Shown here in pieces: positions 10,360 to 20,507 of a stretch of 64,000 nt of DNA; position 1 is the stretch's first letter; each line of letters starts with the position of its first letter. The DNA comes from Odontocerum albicorne (lineage: Eukaryota; Arthropoda; Insecta; Trichoptera; Odontoceridae). The position numbers and the translations under genes were made by a program. The stretch is from NCBI GenBank assembly GCA_949825065.1, contig OX463859.1:30707847-30771846 (forward strand), in the 5' to 3' direction. Below the pieces are notes generated by a model. The model worked only from the letters and a program-made list of their open reading frames with translations, ran no database searches and was not told where the DNA came from.

Positions 10360-11250
10360 TCAATCAAATGTAGTGATACTTAGGTTAAATCCCGAGGAAG
10401 TATGGTGTTCATAAAAAACAAATGCCTCGGAGTCCCTACAATAAACTGTTGAAAAATAATTAGCGAATGCAGAAGATATTTCGGGACCAGTTATTTGATT
10501 CCCATCCCAATTCATAACATTAAGCACTGAAGAATCGTTACGCATGGATTTAATATGATTCCAAAATAGTTTTGGTTCACGTACCATTCGACATTCTAAG
10601 TTCCTTATGAAGTCTTTATAAGCCGTGCGAATGTTATGTTTGAGCTGAGCGCGAGCACTTTTGAACGCATCGTAGTCACTCAGACGACAAGAGTGCTTCC
10701 ATTTTCTGTGAAGAGAATCTTTAAGTCTAATATTCCTAACAGTTTCACTTGTGAACCACCTCGGGTATTGCCACTTACGTAGCTCTTTAGGTTTTACGGG
10801 AAAGCATTAATCAAATACGCAATAAACACGTTGATACAAATATGCTACCGCCTCGTTCACGTCCAAAATTGAATATAAGGGATCTCAGTTAATATCCTTT
10901 GTCTTCAGATATAAGGAATGGAAATCTTCTTTGTCAAATCGCCATTTTTTAAACAATGGATTCTCAAATTTTTTTGGAGATGCATTTATTTTGTCCTTGA
11001 TAAAGAAGACTGTGAGATCGAATCCTAGGGCCGGGTGATGAAGATCTTCAGGTACGAGATGAAAAGGGGCGTGTTGCACCTTGGTGCTAATATTTGAATA
11101 TATTAAATCTAGAAGCCTGCCGTTAAAATTATTGATATTATTAAATTGTAACAAACTGTAGGCAGTTGAAATACACAAAAGTTCGTTTTGAATCCCCCGT
11201 GCCCCTATCGCGCTAGTGTAACTAGTACACATTGCTTCTAAAAACTTTAA
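10360..11250 (-). pseudogene. Jockey-like LINE, endonuclease C-terminus to RT linker, two stops
   Basis: The minus strand carries one long frame broken by two nonsense codons, near 10883 and 10807. It starts with the end of the endonuclease domain (LLQFNNINNFNGRLLDLIYS, then VPEDLHHPAL). It continues through a charged linker (PRWFTSETVRNIRLKDSLHR, KSARAQLKHNIRTAYKDFIR) into the segment just before the RT domain (EPKLFWNHIKSMRND, ANYFSTVY). The layout is that of jockey/CR1-type ORF2. The RT domain itself is absent. It may belong to the same family as 25790-27500, whose copy begins just after this region, but that link is inference. Confidence 0.75.
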
Positions 11251-12125
11251 TATCTCTATAAATATAATAAATACTGGGTTCAGATTTTAGGTATTCCTCC
11301 GTAATACATTTACGCATTGAATGAAAAAATAATATTAATAATAATTAGCACTCATCGGCCACATCAGAGATATTTTGTGAAAATCAGGAATAAATTCATC
11401 AATACAATCAAACGTGTACCAGTGTGTGACGTAGGTATATTCATTCTGAAAAACCGCTATGGGTGAGGAAGCGACGCTATTCACGTCTCACTCTCACCCT
11501 ACTTCGGTATATGGGAACGCAAAAAATAGAATCTCAGTTCGGTCGCTTCAGTAGCTCGCGGGCTTTCGTTCGAGGTGGTCATTTTGTCCGTTTTGTGAAC
11601 GTCGGCCGATGTGTTTTTTTTTCTTCATGTTTTCAGCAATTGAATTTCAATTATTATCACTTTTGACTTCAAATTTGATTAATTTTAGCGTTTGGCTATG
11701 AATATTCTTATTTTTTCCGATTTTAAATCGCTCATTTTTACATGTGTATTGAATACACAGCACCGGAACGCGAAGAGTTTTATTAGCACAGGAAGGGAAA
11801 GGTTAAAGTATTTTTCTTATCTTTCTGACTAGTTGGAAGAGATTACCACATGGCAATAAATCTGTCATATTTTACTGTACACAACGAAAGTGTAATAATA
11901 CTCGTATAATATATTTGCAAATAGACTATTGCTAATTTATTATTTAATTACAATGAACTGAAAAAATATATTTTGTGGGTTTGATTATATTTGAATATCT
12001 ATGTTCACATATTATAAATGTTTGCAAAAATGACTAAATTGACGCGGAAAGAGAGAAAAATATCCTCAATATCACCGTATTGAAAGAGATAGACATATTA
12101 ACGTGTTGAAACCTGAAAAAATATT
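11215..12125 (-). repeat. Composite repeat B-A, inverted copy without mariner
   Basis: Read on the minus strand this gives B (12125 to about 11930), a SINE1-tail fragment (11815-11900) and A (11800 to 11215). Part A matches 42327-42935 to its end at gtgtactagttacac. It is the empty-site equivalent of the segment that holds a mariner at 2368-3282 and LINE B at 3923-4602. Confidence 0.75.
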
Positions 12126-12134
12126 TTGTGTCAA

Positions 12135-12400
12135 AATACGTACATACAATTGAGTCATTTCCCTTCCAGGGTAGGCAGAGAGCACAGAAGCACCAGACTT
12201 TCATATCTTAACACACATCCTTCGCCTCTGCAACATCGTTAATGTTGTCTCGGAAATAACATGAATTCTTGTTTCAAAATATTATTCATTGGACTAACCA
12301 CACTTTCCTTGATCTTCTTCAAACACGCCTTCCACATACATTTGTACTATATATTTATTATGCTAGTCTTTAATCATTCATTCGTTCTACACGCCTAAAC
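12135..12400 (-). pseudogene. LINE F 3' fragment
   Basis: The plus strand shows gtaggcagagagcacagaag, cacacatccttcgcctctgc and the cattcattcgttctacacgc block. These are complements of the LINE-F 3' region seen at 1975-2240, 22190-22520 and 47700-47930. Frame broken. Part of the inverted composite duplication. Confidence 0.7.
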
Positions 12401-12404
12401 GATC

Positions 12405-12950
12405 GTCTTCTTCCTGGCACTGTCCCAACGAGTTGCCTAGGTAGGCTGTTGGGGTCGGCTCTTCTCGTTCTCAGGCTGTATGTTCTTCGGTTCTGGGTGT
12501 CGCTTTCATCTAGGCCATTTATCTGCAGGATTTTGGAGCATTGAGTAATCCAGGAGTTCTTTGGTCTTCCTCTGGACGGCTGTAGAGGAAGATCCACAGA
12601 CATTGCCTGATTTACAGTATGGTCTGGTAATCTCCGTCTTATGTGCCCGTACCATCTCAACTGTCGCTCTTCCCGCTTACTATTTGTCAGTGACTCCCAG
12701 GCTACCACGAATGCGTCAGCTCTTAATTCTATATTTTAGTGATATTTCTGCCGACCACCTGAGCATTCGCATTTCTGCTGTTTCAAGTTGCCTAGAGTAG
12801 GAGCTGTACGTAGCCCAGCATTCTGAGCCATACATAATCGCGGGTCTAACAATAGTCTGGTATACCTTTTCTTTTACTTTTATAGACATTTTTGAATCAC
12901 ACAAGACTTCTGTTACCGATCTGAATACACGCCCAAACCATCTCAAAGTG
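12405..12950 (-). pseudogene. LINE C, RT C-terminus, frameshifted
   Basis: Two minus-strand frames together give the tail of a non-LTR RT: KVKEKVYQTIVRPAIMYGSE, RQLETAEMRMLRWSAEI in one frame; ERQLRWYGHIRRRLPDHTVN, SRGRPKNSWI and RTRRADPNSLPRQLVGTVPG in the other. A frameshift near 12715 separates them. It is 5'-truncated and lacks the RT catalytic core. Sister pieces lie at 13320-13857 (opposite strand) and 32309-32520. Confidence 0.8.
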
Positions 12951-13029
12951 AGTTTCTTCGTCTCATTTATTATGTGGAAATATTGTATAATAATGCTTAC
13001 TTTTAGTGTAGTTTTAAATTTTCCGACAA

Positions 13030-13212
13030 ACTACGTAGCTTAGTTGGACGCTTGTCTCTCAGCCCGGAGGTTGCGAGTTTTTTTATAAAGGATTCTTGTC
13101 TGGTTTTCACATAAAGCCTCTTTAACATATTTCTGGTTAGTTGAAAGATATTGCCACATGGCAATAAGTCCGCCAGACTGTAAAGTATACAATGAAAGTG
13201 TAATACAAAAAA
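13030..13212 (+). mobile_element. SINE1 copy
   Basis: Eroded tRNA-like head (tagcttagttggacgcttgt, ggaggttgcgag), T-rich linker, then the tail with ttctggttagttgaaagata, cgccagactgta and gaaagtgtaata. The B-box is interrupted by a run of T. It lies between two oppositely oriented LINE-C fragments. Confidence 0.8.
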
Positions 13213-13319
13213 TCCAATAGAATGAACAGAAAAAGGATAGCTACTGTCTGGGGTGTATTCCTTAAAGTTATTGTCGTTCCAACTACAATATTTTTTAATG
13301 GATCTGAGACTTTGTTACC

Positions 13320-13857
13320 ATTCGAGAACACAAATGCTGTCACTCCCGTAATGCAAATGGATGGGGAAACATTACCAAATTGTGACTCCTATAAGTATCT
13401 TGGGTCACTCATCCATAGCGATGGAGGATGTGCGGCAGATGTAACACATAGAATTAGTGTGGGGTGGATGAAGTTTAGATCGATGACGGGAGTTCTATGT
13501 GATCCGAAAATGCCAGTAAAGTTAAAAGGAAAAGTATACCAAACGATTGTCAGACCGCACTCCTCTATGGCTCCGAATGCTGGACGATGTATAACTCTTA
13601 CTCTAGGCAACTAGAAACTGCCGAAATGCGCATGCTAAGATGGTCAGCTGGTGTGTCCCTAAGAGACCAAATAAAAAGCTCACGCATTCGGGGAAGCCTA
13701 GGTGTTACATACATCAATAGCAAGATGGAGGAGAGGCGATTAAGATGGTATGGGCACGTTGGACGCAGAGCACCCGATCACATTGTGAACCAGGCAATCT
13801 CCATGGATCTTCCTCGAATAACAACCAGAGGAAGACCAAATAATTCATGGGTGGTAC
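13320..13857 (+). pseudogene. LINE C, RT C-terminus, frameshifted
   Basis: The frame through 13614 encodes CDSYKYLGSLIHSDGGC, DPKMPVKLKGKVYQTIVRP and then shifts. From about 13587 the next frame gives RQLETAEMRMLRWSAGV, EERRLRWYGHVGRRAPDHIV and TTRGRPNNSWV. The element stops abruptly at 13857 at a poly-A/poly-T stretch, so its 3' end is lost or interrupted. Non-functional. Confidence 0.8.
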
Positions 13858-14030
13858 AAAAAAAAACATTTTTTTTTATTTATACCCGAATCGGTGATGT
13901 GGACAAGTTGAAGAGTATGGCCGGGAGACAATATTGTTATTGGTTCTAATAACTGAGACTTTGGATCAAAAAAACACTAGAGGAGCAAAATAGCTTTCAG
14001 TTCGCCATCGTGTATGTTGGAAATACGTAT

Positions 14031-14094
14031 AGACGTATATGAACGTTGTTGCCTTTCAACACACGTTGAAAGGCAACAACGTTCATATACGTCT
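14031..14094. repeat. Perfect 30-bp hairpin
   Basis: Bases 14031-14060 and 14065-14094 are exact inverted complements (agacgtatat..tttcaac / gttgaaa..atacgtct) separated by the 4-base loop acac. I found no second copy in the window. Confidence 0.9.
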
Positions 14095-14164
14095 AGCGCG
14101 TGCAAGTATTGTTGCTAGACGAACTTTTGAACCAAACTATGACCTTTTGTTTATTTTCTTTATT

Positions 14165-14245
14165 TATGGGTACCATCGAGAATTTAATCCATAAACTCCT
14201 GGTTAATAAACAAAACTTTGCCAACCGGGCCACGGAGGTCGTGAA
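14165..14245 (-). repeat. SINE1-type tRNA-like head fragment
   Basis: The minus strand contains a tRNA-like head with ggcccggttggcaaa in the A-box position and a degenerate B-box (ggattaaattc). No tail is visible. Confidence 0.55.
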
Positions 14246-14429
14246 AAAGATAATGAAATAAAATAAATGTCATAATTTTTATGATCGTTTGATGTTATTA
14301 TTCATTATAATAGCATTAAAAAAGAACCGAAAACCTAAAAAGCATCTAACTAAGTATTAATAAAAAAAAATATATGGGCTTAAATTTTTTCAGTATTTTC
14401 AATGTTTCAGGAAATTTCTTCAGGCCTGA

Positions 14430-14620
14430 AAAAGTTAAGCACTACGGGTGGCAGGGCCGTGAAAGTTAGTCCATGTGGGACGGGTGAGGGTGAAGAGGGT
14501 GTCACTGTGCGCGTGCGTGGGGGCGCATCGATCCCGCGCCCGGGGCTCCGCCCCGCGCCCTGCCCCCTCGGCCCGTCCCACTGCAGCTGGGTTAAGGGGC
14601 TCGCAGGACCGGGACTGAAA
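14430..14620. other. GC-rich island
   Basis: A strikingly GC- and CpG-rich stretch (around 14510-14600: gcgcgtgcgtgggggcgcat, ccgcgcccggggctccgccc) in otherwise AT-rich DNA. ORFs of 75-94 codons cross it on both strands, as expected of stop-poor GC sequence, and show no domain. It could be a promoter CpG island, a foreign insert or an unusual repeat; I cannot tell which. Confidence 0.6.
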
Positions 14621-14824
14621 TGTGACGGACCCAATAGAAAACCTTATACGGAGAGAATACGGGAGAACTCACAAGGTGACATTTAGAACATCGCTCTTTA
14701 GGTTGTTGGTCTATTGTATGAAGTCGGTAATGTTTATTGTACAACTTTGGTCACCTCACCATACTTTTGCATTAGTGTGTGTAAGTATTCTATTGTGTTA
14801 TTCTTTTTTCGTATACAAAAAAAA

Positions 14825-15095
14825 CCTAGCGTATTTATTGCCGTGAGCTTATTTGTTTAAAATAATCAGAAATATGTTAAGGAGACTTTAAGTGAAAACT
14901 AGACTGGAGACTTTAAGTCAAAACCTTTTTAAAAATTGGTGGCAATCTCTTCCAATCAACGCAAAAGGTGTTAAAGAGATTGTAAATGAAAACCAGACTG
15001 AAAACCCTTTTTAAATAATTGGATACCAACGGCAATCGAATCCGTAACCTCTAAGTTGGTAGACATGCGTCTCACCAACGGAGGTCCGTGCGTGT
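14825..15095 (-). mobile_element. SINE1, partly duplicated copy
   Basis: The minus strand shows a head (acctccgttggtgagacgca, B-box ggattcgattgcc), a linker and tail, and then a second linker-tail segment (14825-14945). It looks like a 1.5-mer or two nested copies. Head and tail motifs match the other SINE1 copies. Confidence 0.7.
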
Positions 15096-15309
15096 GTGTG
15101 TATGTGCGTGCCTTTATTGACTTGCTTGATAACAAAGTCTCAAAAAACATTATATCTAACATCAATGCTGAATTCGTAGGAGTTGTATGAAAGGGTGTAT
15201 AGATGTACTCGTAGAAGAGGTGAACGATTTTTTAATTCCCGTTTTTTTTAATGACATCAAAAACAGAATCCTTCGGATATTATGAATTACAAGACGCAGC
15301 AATGTGTAC

Positions 15310-15630
15310 AGCCTCCAGGGTCCACAATTTAAAGAAATGAGGAGAGTACTGGCAAATGAGGAGAGTACTGGAGAAACAAGGCAACTTCTAAATAGAGTTG
15401 CCCAACAACGATCCAGTTGGATAGGTCATAACATCAGGCATCCAGGCCTGCTCCTTACCATCGTCGAGGCAATGATCGAGGGCAATAACCATAGAGGCCA
15501 CCCTAGATATAGCTACATGAACCGGGTGATCCGGGATGTGCGCTGTGGCAGCTACCAGGAGATGAAGAGACTGGCGGATGACACAGATGAGTGGAGGGAT
15601 CTAGTACTTGGTGCAGACCAATCCTAGGAT
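15310..15630 (+). pseudogene. LINE B-like RT C-terminal fragment
   Basis: The 107-codon frame 15304-15627 contains RSSWIGHNIRHPGLL, AMIEGNNHRGHPRYSYM and RDVRCGSYQEMKRLADDTDE, ending in GADQS. This follows the LINE-B ending order (RWIGHI, GRPRREYLEDL, DVRCSTYTDLKRAA, AANQS) but is clearly diverged, so it is an older relative. No catalytic domain. Confidence 0.7.
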
Positions 15631-15639
15631 TGTAATGCA

Positions 15640-15910
15640 GAAAAAAAAACTGGCATACTTCGGGCATGACGCTTGAAGAGATGAAGACAGTTTGGAGATC
15701 CTGGAAGTATTGAGGGGCGACGAGTAAGAGGATGATCTTCAGTAAGGTGGATAGATCAAATCAAAGATATGAAAAGTTCCTCATTGAGTGCTGCACTCTT
15801 CATAGGTCAGGTCTGGAAGTAATGAAGGGGGATCATCCGTTCATTTCCAGATCATTAGGGAATCACGACGGTCAGTTAAGGCTTCCAAACCAGTTGAAAC
15901 CGATTATTAA
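15640..15910 (+). pseudogene. Degraded LINE RT C-terminal scrap
   Basis: Across several frames the translation recalls LAYFGHDA, a GDE-rich stretch, W.DQIK-like and AALHRSGLE-like blocks. These are the order of motifs at the C-terminus of endonuclease-RT LINEs. Multiple stops. Family not assigned. Confidence 0.45.
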
Positions 15911-16685
15911 GAGAATTTAAAAATAACTGAAACCGGTTACTTTTATTTGACTAACTGGTAGAAAGTCATAAAAAAATGTTTTTTTTTATATAACCACATT
16001 ATTTATGTTATATTTGATTTAGTTCGACTATCAAACACACTATGATGTTTCTTAGTTGTTATTTTTTTATGATCATCTTGACGCCAACGGTCGGTCAACT
16101 ATTTATTGTCAACGATATCCCAAAAAAAACCACAAACAAATCATGATTAAGATATTGTGAAACAAACATTACTTATCGTGTTATAAATTGAATTGCTTTT
16201 AACAAATGTTTGAAGTGTAAAGATACCCTCAATACCTCAACCAATCAATAAACAAAACAATGTTTACATGCAGAACGACGATCTTATTATAAAGTGGTAG
16301 ACAAAGAGAGGGAAATTTATTATTTATGTAAATATTTGTATTACAGGTTAAATTCGAGTAACCGTTTTCTTGGATGTAAAAATAACCAAAAATCTACAAA
16401 CCGAATAAGGAGGTTAATTGGATGTCTTACGTTCAGCCATGAACAACACGAATAATTGGATGTCTTACGTTCAGCCATGAACAACATGACTAAGAAATAA
16501 ATGACACTAAATATGTTTTCTATTGACTTTTTGCATGTTTGTATAATAATTTTAATTCCACTGAAGCTCTTGACTTTAGCGTCTGCCATATATTTATAAC
16601 TATTTTGTAGTAAGTTCGTCGAGATTTTATTATGACAGCTGACAGATGGGGCGTTATAGTAAAAGTGGCATTGATAATAAAAATA
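15911..16685. other. No gene recognised
   Basis: AT-rich DNA. The phrase aattggatgtcttacgttca occurs twice (about 16414 and 16453). A 175-codon minus-strand ORF (16341-16868) overlaps the array to its right and I regard it as a repeat artefact. Confidence 0.4.
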
Positions 16686-16689
16686 CTTT

Positions 16690-17700
16690 TTGATTTCTTT
16701 CTCAGTTTTGTAAAAATTTGGACTCATATTATTTTCTATCTTCATGCTGTCAGTAATAAATCTGGGGTTGTGTGTGTACACATACGAGTAAGTGTGTACG
16801 TTTATATTTTTGACAATTTTCTCTCTTCGTGCTATCAGTAATAAATCTGGGGTTGTGTGTGTACACATAAGTGTGTACGTTTATATTTTTGACAATTTTC
16901 TCTCTTCATGCTGTCAGTAATAAATCTGGGGTTGTGTGTGTGTACGCATAAGTGTGTGCGTTTAAATTTTTGACAATTTTCGTACATGTTTATTGAGTTT
17001 ATAAATAATATCATTATCATTACTTTTTTACGTATTTTAATTCATTATCATTACTTTTTTACGTATTAAATATCATTATCATTAGTTTTTTACGTATTGC
17101 TGTCAGTAATAAATCTGGGGTTGTGTGTGTACACATAAGTGTGTACGTTTATATTTTTGACAATTTTCTCTCTTCATGCTGTCAGTAATAAATCTGGGGT
17201 TGTGTGTGTACACATACGAGTAAGTGTGTACGTTTATATTTTTGACAATTTTCTCTCTTCGTGCTATCAGTAATAAATCTGGGGTTGTGTGTGTACACAT
17301 AAGTGTGTACGTTTATATTTTTGACAATTTTCTCTCTTCATGCTGTCAGTAATAAATCTGGGGTTGTGTGTGTGTACGCATAAGTGTGTGCGTTTAAATT
17401 TTTGACAATTTTCGTACATGTTTATTGAGTTTATAAATAATATCATTATCATTACTTTTTTACGTATTTTAATTCATTATCATTACTTTTTTACGTATTA
17501 AATATCATTATCATTAGTTTTTTACGTATTGCTGTCAGTAATAAATCTGGGGTTGTGTGTGTACACATAAGTGTGTACGTTTATATTTTTGACAATTTTC
17601 TCTCTTCATGCTGTCAGTAATAAATCTGGGGCGGTGTGTGTGCACATAAGTGTGTGCGTTTATATTTTTGACAATTTTTATACTTGTTTATTGAGTTAAT
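16690..17700. repeat. Tandem array with 432-bp higher-order repeat
   Basis: The basic unit contains gtcagtaataaatctggggt, a TG-rich segment with gtacacataagtgtgtacg and atttttgacaattttctctc. Units recur every 75-90 bp. A block including three copies of a cattatcattacttttttac phrase repeats at exactly 432 bp (for example 16835-17020 and 17267-17452 are the same). A single-copy relative at 60280-60500 looks like the dispersed progenitor. Confidence 0.85.
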
Positions 17701-18015
17701 AAATAATCAACTGCTTATTCATTATCATTACTTTTTTACGTATTTTAATTTATGTGTACATGGCTGAAAAACATCTGACGTCCTCGCCCTCCTATTGGTG
17801 GGGGTGTCTCTCAATTGGGAGGATGTTATGAGATAAGTCCAGACCGTTTGATAGTTTGTCATCAAATGCATTTTCTTGTTCACTGCCTTAATACATTTGT
17901 GTAATTTCAAGATTATCTTAGGATGTTATTATTTAAGATTATCCTTGATATCAACAAACCTATTATTAATTATTTTATATTTAACATATAAAAATTCTTC
18001 AAAAAATCAAATAAT
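17701..18015. other. No gene recognised
   Basis: AT-rich sequence between the tandem array and SINE pieces. No motif seen. Confidence 0.35.
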
Positions 18016-18019
18016 CACT

Positions 18020-18095
18020 CTTGATGCAATGCGTGGCCTGTTGGTAAGAATTTGTATTTCTATATGGAGGTTTCAGGTATCGATTCCTCATCCTG
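18020..18095 (+). repeat. tRNA-like SINE head fragment
   Basis: gcgtggcctgttggtaagaa resembles an A-box and ggtatcgattcc a B-box at tRNA-like spacing. It has no tail of its own and is followed by an oppositely oriented SINE1 piece. Confidence 0.5.
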
Positions 18096-18117
18096 TATTC
18101 AAAAAATAAAAGTATAG

Positions 18118-18275
18118 CATTCTCTTACACTTTTGTTGTACACAGTACAACCTAGCGGGCTTATTGTCATGTGGTAATTCTCTTCCAGCCAACTAGAAAT
18201 ATGTTAAAGAGTCCTAAAGTGAAAACCATACAGGAACCCTTTTAAAAAAATCTGGGTTCCAATGGGAACCAGGCG
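18118..18275 (-). mobile_element. SINE1 tail and linker
   Basis: The plus strand shows ttacacttttgttgtacaca, agcgggcttattg, cttccagccaactagaaata and aatctgggttccaatgggaa: the complement of the SINE1 tail, linker and start of the B-box. The rest of the head is cut at the LINE-D junction. Confidence 0.75.
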
Positions 18276-18280
18276 GGGTT

Positions 18281-18760
18281 TTCTTCTTCCTAGTGTCGTG
18301 TCACGTCCTCTCAACGTTGACCATCACCTGCATATCACCTGTTGATTAAGTATCTTTGTCCCTGGCAGCCCGAAAAAGATCCCCAACGCTCCTTATACCA
18401 GTCCAATCACGTATATTGCGGAACCAGGAGATTTGCCTCCTGCCAACACCTCTTCGACCCTCTATTTTGCCTTGGATGATCAGGTGCAATAATTTGTACT
18501 TTTCTCCTCTAAGTACATGGCCCAAATAGGACACCTTTTGGATTTTAATATTAGTCAGCAACTCTCGATCAACTTTGGCTCTTTGAAGAACCCTTGTGCT
18601 GCTGACCATATCCATCCAGTATCCGTAGCATTCTCCGGTGTATCCACATTTCGAATGTTTCCAGTCGGTTCATACAACCAACTTTGAGGGTCCATGACTC
18701 CACTCCATATAATAACACTGACCAAACGTAGCATTTGACTAAACGTTGTCGAAGTTAAGG
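18281..18760 (-). pseudogene. LINE D, RT C-terminus
   Basis: The minus strand encodes LLYGVESWTL-like and ETFEMWIHRRMLRILDG-like segments (18620-18760), then after a frame change VDRELLTNIKIQKVSYLGHV, GRRGVGRRQISWFRNI and LFRAARDK. It matches 637-1033 and extends further 5'. The 3' ends coincide just inside cttcttcctagtgtc. No catalytic RT motifs. Confidence 0.8.
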
Positions 18761-18769
18761 ATTAAGAAG

Positions 18770-19205
18770 AAGCCAGAAGGGTTAAGACTTATAAAAGATT
18801 TCATCTGCTTACAAAACTCACACTAACCAGACTTGTACGAGTGATGACGAACAGTCAATTTTGTGCCTACGCCAGTGATTCTTAACCCGAAGCCTCGATA
18901 ATGGGGCCGAACACAATGTTGTCTACCAGCCACGCAATTAAATAAGCTCGAATTGCCAACTCGGATATGCTGAAGGATCCCTTCGGAGAGGAGTAAAGCT
19001 ATGAGCTAAATTTTATCTTCATTGAATAAATTCATTATTCAATAGGGCGGCGTATTACAACAGGGGTTTTGCCATTGTTGGTCCTGTGGCGTAGAATGAT
19101 GTGTCCCCCTGGGGTGGAATGTTATGTATTTGAGAAATACTGTAAGATAGCTCTTTTATGGATCAAAATTTATGATTTTATATGACCACTGCAATCCACC
19201 TCAAG
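18770..19205. other. Possible hAT remnant, otherwise unassigned
   Basis: gccagtgattcttaacccg near 18870 resembles hAT termini of the CAGTGGTTCTCAA type. tgtccccctggggtggaat near 19100 could be its other side. No target duplication is visible, so this is weak. Confidence 0.25.
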
Positions 19206-19600
19206 TCGAATACGTTATATAGTTTTTGCTGAGCCTCTTAATGAAGAATCCCCTCTCCAAATCCGGCGTCAATTCAGTTGGGAAGCAAAGCTGTGTCGTA
19301 GAGTTTAGGTGAGTGTGCCATTACACACCAGCATACTCACCAGCTACACTGCTGTACTGAATCCAATATCATACCGAAGTTTAGGTGTTGGAGTGTTGCA
19401 CTGCATGGTTTAGCTCATGATGCTGGTTTAGATCATGATGCTGAATCCGATATCATACCGAAGTTTAGGTGAGTGTGCCATTGCACACCAGCATACTCAC
19501 CAGCTACACTGCTGTACTGAATCCGATATCATACTGAAGTGAGACGATCGAAACAAACTGGCATATTTAATTTTCTCTTTTTTGAAAGAATAGATTTGAC
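19206..19600 (-). repeat. SINE2-like body, partly duplicated
   Basis: The phrases accagcatactcaccagcta and cactgctgtactgaatcc occur twice (about 19325 and 19488). The flanking text resembles the SINE2 body at 57200-57370. The tRNA-like head is not visible. Confidence 0.6.
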
Positions 19601-19603
19601 ATA

Positions 19604-20003
19604 CTACCTTGATCAAAAAGATTTAAGACCGGCCACCGTGTGGCGCTGTCAATCATCCGATTGGAATTCTTTTGACCAAAAACAACTCGACTACTATCCA
19701 GCAGCCTTTGAATTCACCTGATCTGACTCCCTGCGACTTTTTTCTGTTCAATCGACTTAAAAAAAACCGCTTCGCGGAACGTGTTACAGCACCCGAGAGG
19801 ATGTCATGAAAAAATCGAAACCCGGCTCTGATGGACATACCAAAAATTGAGTACCAGCGGTGTTTCGAGTATTGGATCAAGCGCTGGCGTAAGTGCGTTG
19901 CAGTCGATGGGGAGTACTTTGAAGGGTACCATATCGATTTTGATAAATAAACTTGTATTTTCAATTTTATTAATAAAATCCTAAAACTTTTTGATCAAGG
20001 CAG
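19604..20003 (+). mobile_element. 400-bp mariner derivative (nested deletion)
   Basis: Same inverted ends as the 2368 and 5251 elements, flanked by TA at 19602-19603 and 20004-20005. The left 70 bp run directly into the C-terminal coding part at ggaattctttt/gaccaaaaac. The join falls in a short run of T shared by both sides, typical of microhomology-mediated internal deletion. It is smaller than the 0.9-kb copies and probably derived from them. No coding capacity. Confidence 0.9.
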
Positions 20004-20141
20004 TATGTCATAGATATACTCGAGGAGCATGGCCATACAGTAACGTAATAGACTTCAGTTTTTTCTACGTCCTTGTTTCTTCAACATCAAAGTTGATGTA
20101 AACTGTTGCAGACTATCAATCTTAGCAGGTTTATCCGACAG

Positions 20142-20357
20142 TAAGTAATACACATCAGGCTTAAGAAAGAGACTGTCGGCCATAATCGGCTAACTTCGGC
20201 TTTGAAGAACGTCGTCTCTATCATTCATACACGTGTTCCGTCGCGATTTGTCAGTCGCATCGTGCGACAGAGACGACGCTCTACAAAGCCGAAGTTAGCC
20301 AATAATGTCCGACAGTCTCTTTCTTAAGCCCGATGTGTATTACTTACCGCCGGGTAC
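20142..20357. mobile_element. Palindromic MITE-1 copy
   Basis: The left arm (taagtaatacacatcaggct, aagaaagagactgtcggcc, gctaacttcggctttg) is repeated in reverse at the right and ends ccgccgggtactg. Same family as 22521-22760. The left terminus is slightly eroded. Arms of about 95 bp around a short centre could form a long hairpin. Confidence 0.85.
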
Positions 20358-20507
20358 TGTATATATGTTTTAGTGCCCCATTGAAGTTTTCTATCGCATA
20401 TGCCATTCAATATCCCTCATAATTCTTCAATCGTGTGAAAAAATACTACCAAAACAGAAGAACTCCTCAACTCCAATATTTTGTTCACCCATATACCGGA
20501 TTTAATA

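Noticed and set aside
14402..14686. 94-codon ORF in the GC island
   Set aside because: Open on both strands because stops are rare in GC-rich DNA; no motif and no splice context.
16341..16868. 175-codon minus-strand ORF
   Set aside because: Overlaps the tandem array and AT-rich flank; the HTTPDLL/PRFITDS repeats are the translated satellite.
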